NCBI GenBank assembly: GCA_013365325.1
Contig: JABVXV010000021.1
Span: 1 to 64,000 of the forward strand
Direction: 5' to 3'
DNA from: Dipetalonema caudispina
Lineage: Eukaryota > Nematoda > Chromadorea > Rhabditida > Onchocercidae
DNA: 64,000 nt
The notes under the pieces were generated by a model that was not told where the DNA came from, did no database searches, and saw only the letters and a list, made by a program, of their open reading frames with translations. Shown here piece after piece: positions 1 through 16,900 of this stretch. Position 1 is the first letter of the stretch. The number at the start of each line of letters is the position of its first letter. The translations under genes and the position numbers were made by a program.

Positions 1-249
1 CATCCTTCTCAAATCTCCTTATTTTACCATCCTGCTGCATGCACTAAAAGTCTCAAACATTCTAAAAAATTCTTGCTAACTTATATGAAATTCTAGGAAA
101 TATCTACCCTTAATTAACTTTTCACTTCATTGGTAAACGATACATAATAAATGATGTATCTATGTTGACTATTTTAGTAGCTGCCAAAATTTCATTAGCA
201 GTTTCGAAAGAACCTACTGCTCAGTTGAATTAGCTGTAAGATTTCTCAA

Positions 250-590
250 ATTTTAAAATATCAACAAACCTAAACCATGATGATCTTCTGTGATAAGCGA
301 AATTATCAGCACCAACAAGTTGCTGTTGTGCTGGACAGCAGTCGGTGCCACAGCATATTTCCGTATCAGTCTTACAATGATTTCGGCCTTGAACCATCTT
401 TGAATTGTACCTTAAAAATCAAAATTTAAACAAATCTTTTTAAATTTACGAATCCAAATCTAAGCTTTTATCATCTTCCGTCTAAAATTTACAATTCTTC
501 ACATACTGTTTTAAACAACTGCTCTGGCGTCATAGTGGTCGAGTTTGTCGATTCATCAGTAGTTGACACCGGAGTTGAAGTCCCCTTAAA
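250..590 (-). other. Exon-like fragments with a cysteine-pair motif, unresolved
   Basis: Two short segments on the minus strand look exon-like. The first (about 490-590) follows a TTTTTTAAG acceptor and reads as a Ser/Thr-rich stretch (TPVSTTDESTNSTT) before a GTATGTG donor. The second (about 250-415) follows TTTTTAAG and reads, in one frame, a Cys-rich stretch with CCGTDCCP. The phases of the two segments do not join in the Cys-rich frame with the obvious donor, and other frames of the second segment are also open. I do not recognise a family and cannot give a gene model. If real, the gene continues off the left edge. Confidence 0.25.
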
Positions 591-682
591 AAATGTAAAA
601 TATTAAAAGAAAAAATGAAAACAAACCAAACTAGTCAATCGTCGATGCTCTTCTGCAGTATCTACTACACCATTTCTTCTAC

Positions 683-872
683 AATAACACAGACATAACA
701 TACAAAATACAAAATAACATATAACACAGACATACAAAACTACAATTCCTCACGTACAAATGGCTGCGTGGCTGGATAATTCCGTAAGGTTATGACATAA
801 TATTAACATATAATAACACAGACATACAAAATACAAAATAACACAGATATAACATATAACACAGACATACAA
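683..872. repeat. Imperfect direct repeat, ACATACAAAATACAAAATA-type
   Basis: An A/C-rich unit containing ACAGACATAACATACAAAAT and ACATATAACACAGACATACA occurs at about 683-743 and again at about 807-872, separated by unrelated sequence. It looks like a local duplication of low-complexity DNA. No coding role is seen. Confidence 0.6.
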
Positions 873-1440
873 AACTCGTCAGAAAAGCAGAAGATCATGC
901 CAAGAGGGCGCATCTGGAGTCCTGTATGAAACGTCAACTATTTCTCGGACATTTATCCTCTCCTTTCTTGACTCCTGCACTGCTGAAATTATTACCATCG
1001 ATCATCTCGAAGCTATTCAAGTAATGAACAGTAATGCTTGGGAACGCTTAGGACATTATAATTGTTTTCAGTTGCAGTTAAATTTCGTTTTAATTTGCAT
1101 CTTTTTTTTTTTCAGGTCAGTTTTTATAAATTGCAACAATGAAACATGACTTTTATATTCCTCTTATTACTCTTTCTATAATACCAAAAATTTATCCTTT
1201 CAAAAATTTGTGTGCAATGAATACCACATGAATAAGTCACAAGATGTAAATATTATGCCGTTCACGTATTTCTACTGTAGAGCTGATCACCGGAACAGGT
1301 AGCACCTGGTTCCTCAACCAGTAATTATGCGAAACAAGCAGTTCTCAAATGCAGTGTAATAAGCAAAAAAAGTGGTGAGGATAGCAAGGAAGCGTCCCTT
1401 CTGCAAGAAGAGATCAAAACGGTCAACGACATGTTGTAGA

Positions 1441-4400
1441 AAAGCTGAGTAAGTGAAATGATAATTTTTCTAGATTACTTCCAGTGCATCGGTTGCATTC
1501 CGGAGTTTATCCAAACACGGCAGCAATGCTTAACACATACCAATGATTCTTCAAAATTTCCCGATTTCAATTATTATAAGTAAATTTGATCAAGCATTAG
1601 AAAAACTACAATTATTAATGGTTAGTTTCAATATATCACTCACTCTTCGTTTCCAGTAGTACTTTTTGTGGCATTAATATTACTTATGATTTTCTAACCT
1701 CCTCAGTACTGTGATTTAATCATTTTATTGTTATTTATCTTCTGATAATTGGGAGCGTTCTTCATCAAAGTACATCTTTAGGAACCATCGTATAATGTAT
1801 TTTCAGTTCAGATATGAAATTTTAAGCCAATTTCTTTATAGGATCACTATGCTGATTAAAAAACAAAATTTCTGATTTTTTCTGGAAGCAGATGTTTTTT
1901 TTTTATTTTTATAAGTTATTAGGTAAAAAAACATTCCGTAGACGATGAATTTTGATTTACTTCACTTAAGTGTGATCCATTTTTTTTTAAACGTTCCTTC
2001 CGTTACTGTGCTCGCAAAAAAAAAGAAAAAAAAAAAAACTTCTAAAGCCATTCAACGTAAAGTACAGCATGTTGTAATGTAAAATGAAGTTTGTTACGTC
2101 ATTACTCATTATGTTGTAGCAATGGTCTTTGAACGGATACCTATCTCTGTGTGTTTGTATTTGTTCATACACATTAGACGTCGCACGTGTTATCATGTAT
2201 CCGTAATATCTTAGAAATGACATACGAATGAAGAGCATTTTTTGGGCTGCTAAACTGACGAAATAATCGTTAATTTATCTCTTCAGATTTTTTCACTGCT
2301 TTGTTATACGAATTCCAAGTTACATATTTTTAGCATATCTATCCTGAAGTCTGAATCACAGGAATAACTTCACTGGCAATTATAAATAGTAGTGAAACTA
2401 CAGCATCATATATTTTAAAAACGCTACGAAACGAAAAAAACTAAACTTGTGAGTGATTGAAACTCAATCAATAAATATAAGTGCCTCGTGAGGAAATCTT
2501 GATGAATCATGTGTGACCTGTGATTCATCGTCCCGACGTCATTTCTAACACTGTAAAAAAAAACTTTGCTCTTAACCTTGCATGCACCCACAACATAGAC
2601 TTAGATAACATTTCTCTTAACAAATAAAATTAAATTTGAAACCAAATGAAATTATGTGGAAATGAAAGAAATCTTTTGCAAGGGCGAAATTGAGGAAAAA
2701 GTGAAATTAAGCTAACGCTATGCAAAGCATAATTGGAAAACAAGTCATTGATATCCAAATTACCAATGACATTCAGGAAGCAACGTTTTATTAAGACATG
2801 TTTAAATACAAATGTATGGCATAGCATTCCCAAAGTGTGTCAAATCATCTTGGTTTAAAGTGATTTTACGCGATAAACTTTTAAGGACATTTATTTAACA
2901 TGACCTTAGTTATGTGAGAAATACATATCTTGAATCTAGATTTCCACACAATTTTATTTCACGCAAATTTTGTATATTTTATTTGGTCTGATATTGTCGA
3001 TATATCAGTAATAGATTGGAACTAGTTATAAAGTCTTACCCCTTTTCCATTATTCCCCATTTCATAAAGAAATAAAGCAATGTTAAATTATATTTAACTA
3101 ACAACAATCCGCTAACTTAGTAGCATCCTATGTGTCTCTGTAGAAAGTAGCATTCCGATTGTTTCAATGCCATTTTTCACCTTTGAATTAAAGAAGTGAT
3201 TTACATAAAAATTTCGGTGGATGACGCAAATGTGGATTCAGTGGATGACGCAAATCTGAAGTGCATAAAGTGCGCTGTCCGATTTCGCTAAAATGATTGC
3301 AACCATTCGTTCATCTAACGCAGCACTCAACAACAGATTTCGTGTAAATGACAGTACTGATCTTTACGTCATGCCGATTAATCAACCCACTGCTTATCTA
3401 CTAAAAACTAAATCATCTGATTGAAATCACGATGATGATATTTTTGTAATCAAATTTCACTGCATTGTGTCTATGAGTGAAGGTCTCGCTCACTGGTATT
3501 TCTGGTCTGAACGATCTAAAATTAATTACCTATGTAGCATCGTCGCAAATGCAGCAACGCTTCTAACATATCATTGATTGATGCCAGTTCTTTTCTCCTA
3601 CTCTCAAAGTTCATTTTCGAAACAAACTTGCTATTTACAAGTGGGATCCTTCGCGGCTACTTAATTAATTCCAATCATTTTACTAATCTCGCTAATACTC
3701 GATTACTTGCACTCTACTTTTATTTTGAGGTTAGAGACCACTAGGATCAACAGTGGAGAAGCATGAAACTAACTTCCTTACCATAGTAACGTGTACACGG
3801 AAAATGGGACAACATTTCCCTCTATGAAGTAGTCACAGCTATATGGATAGGTTATGTCCACCAATTGGCCATTTACCATAGAATGCACTTCTTTTCTCAA
3901 TGGCAATGCTAACTAACCTTCTGGGCAATCCATCGTTTCAAAGGTCAAACGATTCCAATTATCCACGACCGCCAACACTGCAGTTACATCGAGTAGGCAA
4001 ATAACGTAGGAGTTAAACAACGATCTATGGTCTCTTTCTTCTCATCTCTCGCAGTCTCCCATGAGCTGCACTCTCTTTTAACGTCCACATACTCATCTAC
4101 CACCCACCACCCACCCACACACATATCATATTGCTTGGCGTGGCCTCCGAACGTCCGTTCCTTCGTATACCGTTATGTGTTGCACTTCACTTCTGTTAGC
4201 TATTTAGGCCTGTCATTCAACCATCCACCAAAAACAGGTAGCACGCTATGTTGACAGGTCTCCAGACACTCTTCATGCGTACAACAAAAGGCTACGGGAA
4301 ATGAATTACACGCTCATATCTTTCACTATCTTTATGTCAGCGTAAGGCCCAGCGAATGACAACTTGCAAGAAGGTATGCCTTGTTCAATATCTGTGGGCG

Positions 4401-7382
4401 TAAGTGTGTGTGGGTGTACGCACGTGTGTTATGTCTTTGTATACGGGTATGTGGGTGTATACAAGCGTGCGCGTACGTGTGTGCGTGCATGCGTGGGAGC
4501 CGCCTTGCAACGATAGTGGGTGGCGTGTCTGGCTGTCTGCCTCTTCGCCTTTGCGCACTTCTCCCTGTCCAACATAAACGTTTGAATGAAGAGGGAATTG
4601 AAGCTTTTCCCTGAACAGTTGTAATGAGTATTCTCTGTTTCTCTTCTTCTCCCAGGTACTCTCGTTCTGTATCGAGGTCTTGTTGCCATTACCTTTGTTT
4701 ACTCTACCCGTCCGTTCGTCTATCCTTCCTCATACGCCATCGGTTTGCCCCAACAATGCACTCGTAGCCTCTTGCCTCCTTCGCAACTCGCCCACACGTT
4801 CGTTTTACTATGGGTCCCCCTCAATTGCGTGTTAGTCGTAAAGCCCACGCAAGTTGTTTCTTGTCCAAGGCCCTCTCTCTATGTTATTCTTCCACTTTTA
4901 TCAAGCTTTCCCGGGGTTCACCAATCGCGTTACCACTTGTTACCCATCATTCCGCATTTCAAACCTCTTATTCGTATGCAAATTCCGCTATACTTTTTCC
5001 CTAATTTTTCATTTGTCCAATTTTAGCATTAAAAAAAGCGCGCAGTTGATTAGTCCGTTTGACTGTGCTCTCTTTAAGACGGCACTAGAACGGTTATTTC
5101 TCAAAGTAGTCTCCGCCGCTCCCTCTTCTCTCTCAGTCACTTATTTTCATCTTTTCAATTTTAAATGGATGTGTTTTGCCGCCCTCTTCGATTCATCATA
5201 TTTACATTCACATTTAATTCGATAGCTTATAATATGTTTAAATATGTATATCTCATCAATGTATCGCTTCATGACGCTGTTACTTATACGACGTATTAGC
5301 GTATGATAAGGTTGTTGTGACAAGTTAACATTGCTATTATATCGAGTCAGTTCAAAATGGTTTCGGATTTCGAATCGTATGAATTGTTTCTTCTTCATCT
5401 TGAACGACTGCTTGTTAGTAGGTTTCCATGCAAACTGTATGTCAGCATGTGGTTCTGTTTACATCTCACTGTTCAAAATCGATTACTTCCATTCCGTTAA
5501 CTTCAGTTAGCGTCATCCTAAAGTTAGTGAATGTTGATTTTCTCCATTATTTTGCTTGCCAACTACTCATTCATCTGACCTTTCCATAGTTTATCTATAA
5601 CTGTCGTATGGGTTTGCATTTCCGCTATATAGTTGCACCCATATTCTGGTATGTAAACAATTGTGTGGGTGTACGTAGATGAGGATGGTCGTATATGTGG
5701 GTATTTGACTGTTGCCTGCATGAAGTATTTGTGTATGGATGTCTATTTTTCCACTGGTAAAGTTCCTATGTGGGACCGTACTGTGGAATAACATGTTACA
5801 TCGAGTAGTACGTCGACAATGTCGAGGAAGCCTCCTCGATACACATTCCTGCATTAAACTGCAGTACTGCAGTGATTCTACATAACATATCTAATTTCAT
5901 TTCCCCACCAGTTTTCGACTTTTTTTCTGGATCAAATTAAAATTTAATTAATCTTCACAGTCAGGTCTATTCAGTTATTCACTGCAGTTGCATCTGCAGT
6001 GGTTGATGGACTTCACTATTGATTAGGTTCCCGATGGTTTTATTGACTTCGTCTTAAGCGGCTGGCATGTCTCAGTACTAAGCTTACTGGAATTCACTTG
6101 TATTTCGAATGCTTTCCGATGAAACGTTACGACTGAATTTCGTAAGAGGATGAATTAAAAATGGTGGCATTAAATCTCGAATGATCAAGATTACCCGCGT
6201 ACGATTTCGCTCTCCTTCTCTCAGGTCTTCACTTATTCGGGATTTCATAGTTTCTCTTGCTTCTTCTAGATTATGTTAATTTCTTTTTTTTTCCAAAAAT
6301 TTTAACTTCAAGTTGATAAAAATTACATAGTGTGGATGTTGGTTAAGACTTGAAAGACTGGAATGACAGGTTCTCGGATTAATAATGTTTACCGAAAATC
6401 ACATCTTGTCATGCGAGAAACATGCACAAGTTGGTTATTTAAAGCCAGTAAAGTTAAGTCTGATATTTTTGTGTTATTTTAAATTTGTATAGATAGTGGA
6501 AATCATGGTGAGAGAGCTTGCTCCTAGGGAAACACTGGTAGTGAAAATAACTTTCCTTGGCGGCTTCTCTTATGTCATGTGGCTATCTTTTGGATGCAAT
6601 AATTTGTGTAGAACTTCCCAGTAAAAATAGTCTCAACAGATATTTTGGAGATACCCAAAAGATTCGAGTAGATTTTGACTCTTTTTTTGTAATAATTTTA
6701 TATCGAAAATTATCTAATCATAATCCGATGGTTATGTATAATGAACAATTGTTTAGATAGTCCAAGTTGTAGGATTCTGATGAATAATTCCCGTATTTAC
6801 TCCGTATATAGCATTTGGAAACAGTGGAACACCCGTTCCTTATTCTCCATGTGCTCTTCTGAAGAAAAATTGGTATTTCTTCGCACAAAACATGAATATA
6901 TGTCATTAAATACGCAGTTCTTAAAGACAAAAATTTTTGGATAGTTACTGAATTTTTAAACTCCGAAACTATACCCATTGATTTTTTTCGATTGTGTTGA
7001 GACTGTGAAGTTTGTTGAAATCTATGGTTTAGCCGTGCATCGTTGCAAGATGCATCCATTTTCAAGATCTGTTATATCTGTGGTGCTGTTGATCACATTA
7101 TCACAATATCCTCACTGTGAAGAATAAGATCAAAATAAATTGGTGACATCAGTTGCTTTCGATATTTTCCAAAGATTTTGAAAGTTTTCGAGGTGGACAT
7201 CTTGAACATCTTTTGAATATATGTCAAGTGAATGTGGTTCTATGATAAGATTCGGTGAGTGCCGGGTTGAAACCTGGAAAGTTTTGATCGAAGCTTGATG
7301 AATTTTGAGCTGAAACCAACAAGTTGGCTACATTGGACAGCAGTTTGATGCTATATAAGAATAATTTCTCACTTATTTTCAG
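1441..7382. other. Non-coding stretch upstream of the EGR gene
   Basis: No exon with family similarity was found here on either strand. Contents that can be named are a duplicated bZIP-like motif at 3217-3255, a CT-rich and relatively GC-rich part at about 4000-5200, and a GT-rich tract at 4399-4499. Given its position directly 5' of the EGR-like gene, it may contain that gene's promoter or untranslated exons; this is inferred from position only. Confidence 0.5.
4399..4499. repeat. Degenerate GT-rich microsatellite
   Basis: A purine/pyrimidine-alternating GT-rich run, interrupted by TATAC and GCGCGTACG pieces, typical of a decayed dinucleotide repeat. It ends in GCGTGGGAG, one base away from the EGR consensus GCGTGGGCG. 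Apparent open frames on both strands across it are low-complexity artefacts. Confidence 0.75.
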
Positions 7383-7390
7383 CTGCGAGA

Positions 7391-11511
<4,121 letters not shown>

Positions 11512-11774
11512 AATAAAATGCTAATTTCGAACTGTATCTCCTGTGTCCGCATTTGGTTCTTTCCGTACTAATTTGGGATTATTGGATTAGACCTTTTGGA
11601 ATGTATAAATAATAAGTGATGTATTTAAGCCCCTGTCGTTTGGATGAGGTGCAGTAATTATTCCCGGAATTGGAAAAGATTTGTAGGGGAAAACTTTAAC
11701 GACTTATTTTGCTAGAAATCGAGGAATTTCGACACTTGCATTAAAGTAGGATTCAGCCCAAGTCAGTATTGCAG

Positions 11775-11837
11775 GAACATCGACGTCTCAACATTACCGA
11801 CTTCAATAGTGGTGGCGATTTCAAATTACATATGTGA
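11775..11837 (+). CDS. egrh-1: Candidate terminal exon of the EGR gene
   Basis: After acceptor AGTATTGCAG the frame required by the preceding exon (phase 0) reads 20 codons, beginning EHRRLNITDF, and then stops at TGA 11835-11837. It would give EGR a short basic/polar tail. No family similarity supports it. Alternatives are a stop immediately after the last finger exon (11509-11511), or a later exon after TTTTCTCTTAG near 11977, whose Ser/Asn-rich frame is not in the right phase. Confidence 0.3.
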   Translation, partial: EHRRLNITDFNSGGDFKLHM

Positions 11838-13943
11838 ACCAGACGTAGAATTATGTCTACATCAATTCACCGTTCAAATTCTAGTCCAGTTGAATCATCT
11901 CATACTTTATTGCTCACTGTTTGTTTATGTTTTATTGACGAGGTCTATTTTGAGTCGATCAGTTTTTTCTCTTAGTACGCGGTAGCACTGGATCTCTCTC
12001 AAACCGTCCAAATGGACGAACTTCTCTGACTTTAAACTGCAATGAGAATCATGATTTGGAACAGATTAGCCTACAAATAAGGTTTCATGGACTTAAACAC
12101 TGAAAAGCACGTCTAAAATGAACTTACCTATGCATACAATAGCGGAAAAGCTTTGTTGATCCGTTACATTTTTATTCCATAACCACATCCATGGGGATAT
12201 CAGGGCACCTCTTGCGCAGCAGTTTCATTTATGTTCGTACTACGACTCACAAAATTCTTCGTGAGATCCAGTTGACGCGGAGTCAGGGGTATATTTTAGA
12301 AATATTGCTGTGGTAAAACAGTTTTACTCAGTGTTCATTGTGATGTAATTTTGATTTACAAATAAGAAAAGAAATTAAGTATTTGTCGAGACACATGGAG
12401 ATGTTTCCACTATTCATTTCCGAAGACATATCATACGAAAGGACCGTTACAGGTTTAAAGGTCACTTTTCCATGAGGTTGAAACGTGATACCCACTTGTG
12501 GGGATTTAACAGATTGATGTCAACACTGGTGAATGTCGGAAGGGTCTAATCTAAGTCACATTTGACAGAATCACATGGTTCGAAATGAAGGTGCTTGGTA
12601 AGCAAGAAAGACAATGAGTTATTTGGGATGTCGATTGTTCGGGCTTTGTAACGTTTGCTCCCGCAAGACTGCAAAGTTCACCAACTGAGCGTTTCACACA
12701 GACCTGTCACTTTCTCCTACATCAGGTGCCACGGTCATTTCTTAACACTCATTACAGCTGACAAATCCCTAGACGTTTGTTTCCAGAAAGGTGGTAGAAC
12801 CACTTGTCAAACCCATTTCGTTTTAGCTCTCTGCTGAAGAATAACACTTTCGTGTTGGGAAACTTGGACAGTCTACTGATATCAGATTTTTCGACTGGCG
12901 TTGATCTCCCATGCCCGTTCCCTCATCGCCTGGGATTTGTCGGAATAGGTTCGTAAATGTTTATTAAGAAATTGAATAAATAACTTTGGTCCCCAAGTTT
13001 TATGAAAACTAATTGAAACGATGGAGCACACCATTATAATCATTATCACACATCATAAATACAACCAGGAGCTCTGGTATTTAAGGCTGGGAAATATTGC
13101 ATTGAGATGAAAAGAAGGGACAAAAAGAGGGAAAAAAAACACACTATCAAGCAAAATTCATTAGCTATGGAATCAGAAATCGACGCTTTCTATGGATATT
13201 TTAAAACATAGCTTTTGAATCTGCTCTGCAAGATAGCAAAGAGTGCGTTTTTATTGTATATTTAATGTAACCAGGAATTAACCCAAATTAATATTTTAAA
13301 GAGAAATAAGCGGGTTTCTCCTTTTTTTGCAAACTTTGCGATGAATTTTGTTCACGGATCCGTGCCATGAAAAGCTTACTCGTCGTAAAGTCATCTGTGG
13401 ATCTTTCTGTAACCTTTACATCCATTATTCCTATGCCAGTCACATTATGGATAGCAAAAATTCAAAGACATGCAAGGAAGGAATGAAGTAGGGAATATCG
13501 AACCGTGTAATGAGAACTGGAATATAAGAAATCAGTAATGTGTTATCAAAAGGATGTAATAAATTGGCTTTTTCCTATATGCATCATATGATGAGCTAAG
13601 AATTGCTTGTGAAGAAGTTCAAAGTGGAGAGTCTTAATTCTAAAGTACACATGAACGACTGACAATAATAAAGTACATTTTCCACTCCATCTAAAGGAAA
13701 GATGAAATAAACTTGAAGCAACCAGCTCTTATTGTTATTAATTTATGAAACAGTAAAACAAAGAGGAAGAAAAAAACTTGATGCCAATATCCTTTCTATC
13801 TAGATACTTCTTGCAAACCATCGCATTAGGTATCACCTGAAAAAGATTCAACTGCGCATCTTCTTGAAAATGATTCGGGAAGGAAAAAATTATATCTGGA
13901 TGGGAACTGAGTATAATTTTTTCTTTTTGTTTCTAAGAAACTT
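11838..13943. other. Spacer between convergent genes
   Basis: Lies between the 3' ends of the EGR-like (+) and PDXDC1-like (-) genes, so it should contain both 3' untranslated regions. The part up to about 12950 has a less AT-rich composition than its surroundings and may hold an old insertion, but I could not identify it. No gene is supported; a 60-codon frame at 12655-12837 has no recognisable features. Confidence 0.5.
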
Positions 13944-16900
13944 TTATTTGAGAAGAAATTCTTGGAAATTTTCATACTTTTCAAAATGAAAACGTGATAC
14001 GGTCCTATATACTAGAAAAGTAAAGCAATGGTAATAAAAATGGAACAAAAAATATGACAAACTACCCGAACCAAGGTCATTTTCCTTTGCATTTCCCAAT
14101 GCAATATTATCATTCTGCGTGGCATCCCTGTTGGAATTAACACTATTTTGTTTTTTTGTTGACTCATTGGAAATCTTCGCAACAATGTAGTGAGGGTCCT
14201 GAGATGTAGCGTCTGTCCGGTTCATAAACCGGTGTTTATAGTAAACTTCCGTTGACTGAATTTGCCCTTCAAACAATATGAATATCTTAAGATTTCGTAA
14301 AAAAGCATGGTTCACGCATTCATTGTTCACAAATCAAAGGCATGCTGAAGAGTGCAAAAATTTGTTACCAGTTTTTAAATCAAACGAACGACCCTTAACG
14401 CTCTGTAAGTCCTTGTCCAGTGGTGAAAACCAATTAACCAATGAACTCATCAACGGAATCTGTCTCATCATACCCTGCAATAAAATTTGCTAATCAATTC
14501 ATTACTCAACCACTGGGAATGAATGGTAGATGACCGGTTTTTGATCATGTCCAGTATGAAACATGAAATATGGCGAAGAGAAATTGCACTGAATGTTAGG
14601 ATCGTTTTGCTGTTTCTAGCATCTGATGTTTGTTATTAATAGTGGCGAAATCTGAAGCATATATGAATCATCTTACTTCTTGCACAAGCCGTGCATCGTT
14701 CTCGCGCTTTAAATCTTTATTTGCTGCTTCGATTCCCTGACGTATCATCTCAGCCAAACTGTCCATGTACTGCAATTAAAATCTTTAATATGGATGATTC
14801 AGAATAAAGCACGCCATTTCACGTCGAAGTCGTGTAAATAAATTCAGAAAATTTAATAAACCATTTATCGGTGGAACTGATTAAATCAAAAAAAACGAAG
14901 CAAAAATCAGTTTCAGCCAGTTACAGCAACGTGAAGCAGATTAGTTATGGGTTTGTAAGTGTCACAACAATGGAAATACGTATGAAGCAATAACGGCAAT
15001 GAATTTAGCATGAATGAACACTGTTAATGCATTTTATTTCTAGTACAATCACTCGTTAGGGATCTTACCTTCTGTGACTGTTCGATTTCTTTTCCGCGCT
15101 CTGCAACCAAATTCACCAGATCCGTGAGATCTTTGTCATCAGAAAGCATACCAAATTTAACACATGATACACCATATGCAGGACTTTCGCCAGTAGAGAA
15201 TGCCGTGTCAACGAATCGCAAAGAATGTACCAATTCCAGGTTCAAATGAGACACCTGTGGTAAAACTTTCATGAAGCTAGTTACTGGATGCCTGAGTATC
15301 ACTGATATCCACAACCTTATTCACACAAAAAGGGGATTTCTTTCAGAAAAGGAAAATGAAATACCTGCTGACGCTGTTTTTCGTTCCATTCATTCATTGG
15401 TGTTTCCTTCACAATGGAAGGTATATAACTGGAAATGGAAAGTACAGATAAAAATATACTCAGAAAACAATATTAGATTAAGAATAAGAGATTATCACGA
15501 CCAAATCCGATCGCTTTTTAAAAAAGCTGACCTAAATTTGATAATGGTTAGCTATTTTCAGTACTAGTTCAAAAATTTGATTTAAAACGTCCCATTTTTT
15601 TTTTAAAAAATAATTAAACTGTTATTTCTAAGTGATCGTTATAATATTGCAATATAGAAACAACGATGAACATCATTCGATATATAATTAACGTTCAAAA
15701 AAAAAAAAAAAAAAAAATACCAAACAGCTCCAACACCAGCCCATTTATGAACTGGTGCTAGCCCCAAAGACGGATATTTCGATACAATCTCCTTGAAATG
15801 TTTCTTAGCAGTAACAGTCGATTCAATTATTGCTAGCGCATCGGAGAGTTGCTTGATAAACTTATGCACATGATCTGCGTGCGTACCATTCAATGAAAAT
15901 ATATCATCGTAAAAATGTATACAAATATATGAAATAACGAAGTAAAAACTGGTCGACAAAAAAAAAAAAAAAAAAAATTAAATTTCGGAAATATTAAAAT
16001 ACCACGAGATATTATAAATTTTAATAGTGTAAAATGTCCATTCAAATGTAAGTTACAGTTAGATGGATGCTATGATGGGCAATATATGCTGCTTTTATCT
16101 ATTCTTTCTTCTCCTAATAAAAATATTTACGAAAAGTACGAAACTAACAGGCAGCGCTTTCTAGTGGGCAGAAACGGAATGCAGAGTGACACGAATCACC
16201 AAGTGTAACCATCCGCAGTCCCAGTTGGTGGCAGTCTGATATCAGTCCCTGGTTGAGCTGGAATGTTTCATATTAAGAGATACAGATTATTAAAGAAATT
16301 TCAGAGATTTATTTTAGGGAGAGTACAAAAACAAGTTTATATGAATCTCGCAAATCAAAGAAAGATTCTATTAGGAGCCATACAAGCATAGTGATGAAAG
16401 GATAATAAAAATCTAAGGTCAGTCAAACAGATTCACAAAACCACCCAATAATTCAATGAATCAGTATATTCTGCTAGCTTGTCGATATCGTTATTAAATG
16501 TTGCAGAAGAATCGTTGAAAAATGTGCCATCTGCATCGCCCGAAAATGCATAGTCGTTTATCAAAGTACCCAAAGAACTTCTTCGACTATTAGGTATGGT
16601 GATCTTCTCCTGCAAATTATTATTTATTTACTAATTTCAAAAAAAAGAATATTAATTGTTGGCAGAACGCTTTGCGACATTCATCTTCTCGCCAATGTGT
16701 ATAAAATTCCAAGAACTTTACCCTTGGCAAGCATAACTTTGGAAGTAAAACAAGAAATTTATTTGTACAAGAGATCTAATAAATGACCTTAAAAACTCTA
16801 GTGCAGTTACAAGCAAGTTCTGATAAAGAACTAAAAAAGGAATTGTTTGAAATAATTTATTACGAAAAAAGCCTTTCTTGGCATCTCTGTAATTTTAAAT

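Noticed and set aside
4381..5225. Several overlapping open frames on both strands
   Set aside because: Low-complexity CT/GT-rich DNA with fewer stops; no motif, no splice pattern, no family similarity.
12655..12837. 60-codon + strand open frame
   Set aside because: No flanking splice sites in a joinable phase with the EGR gene and no recognisable domain.
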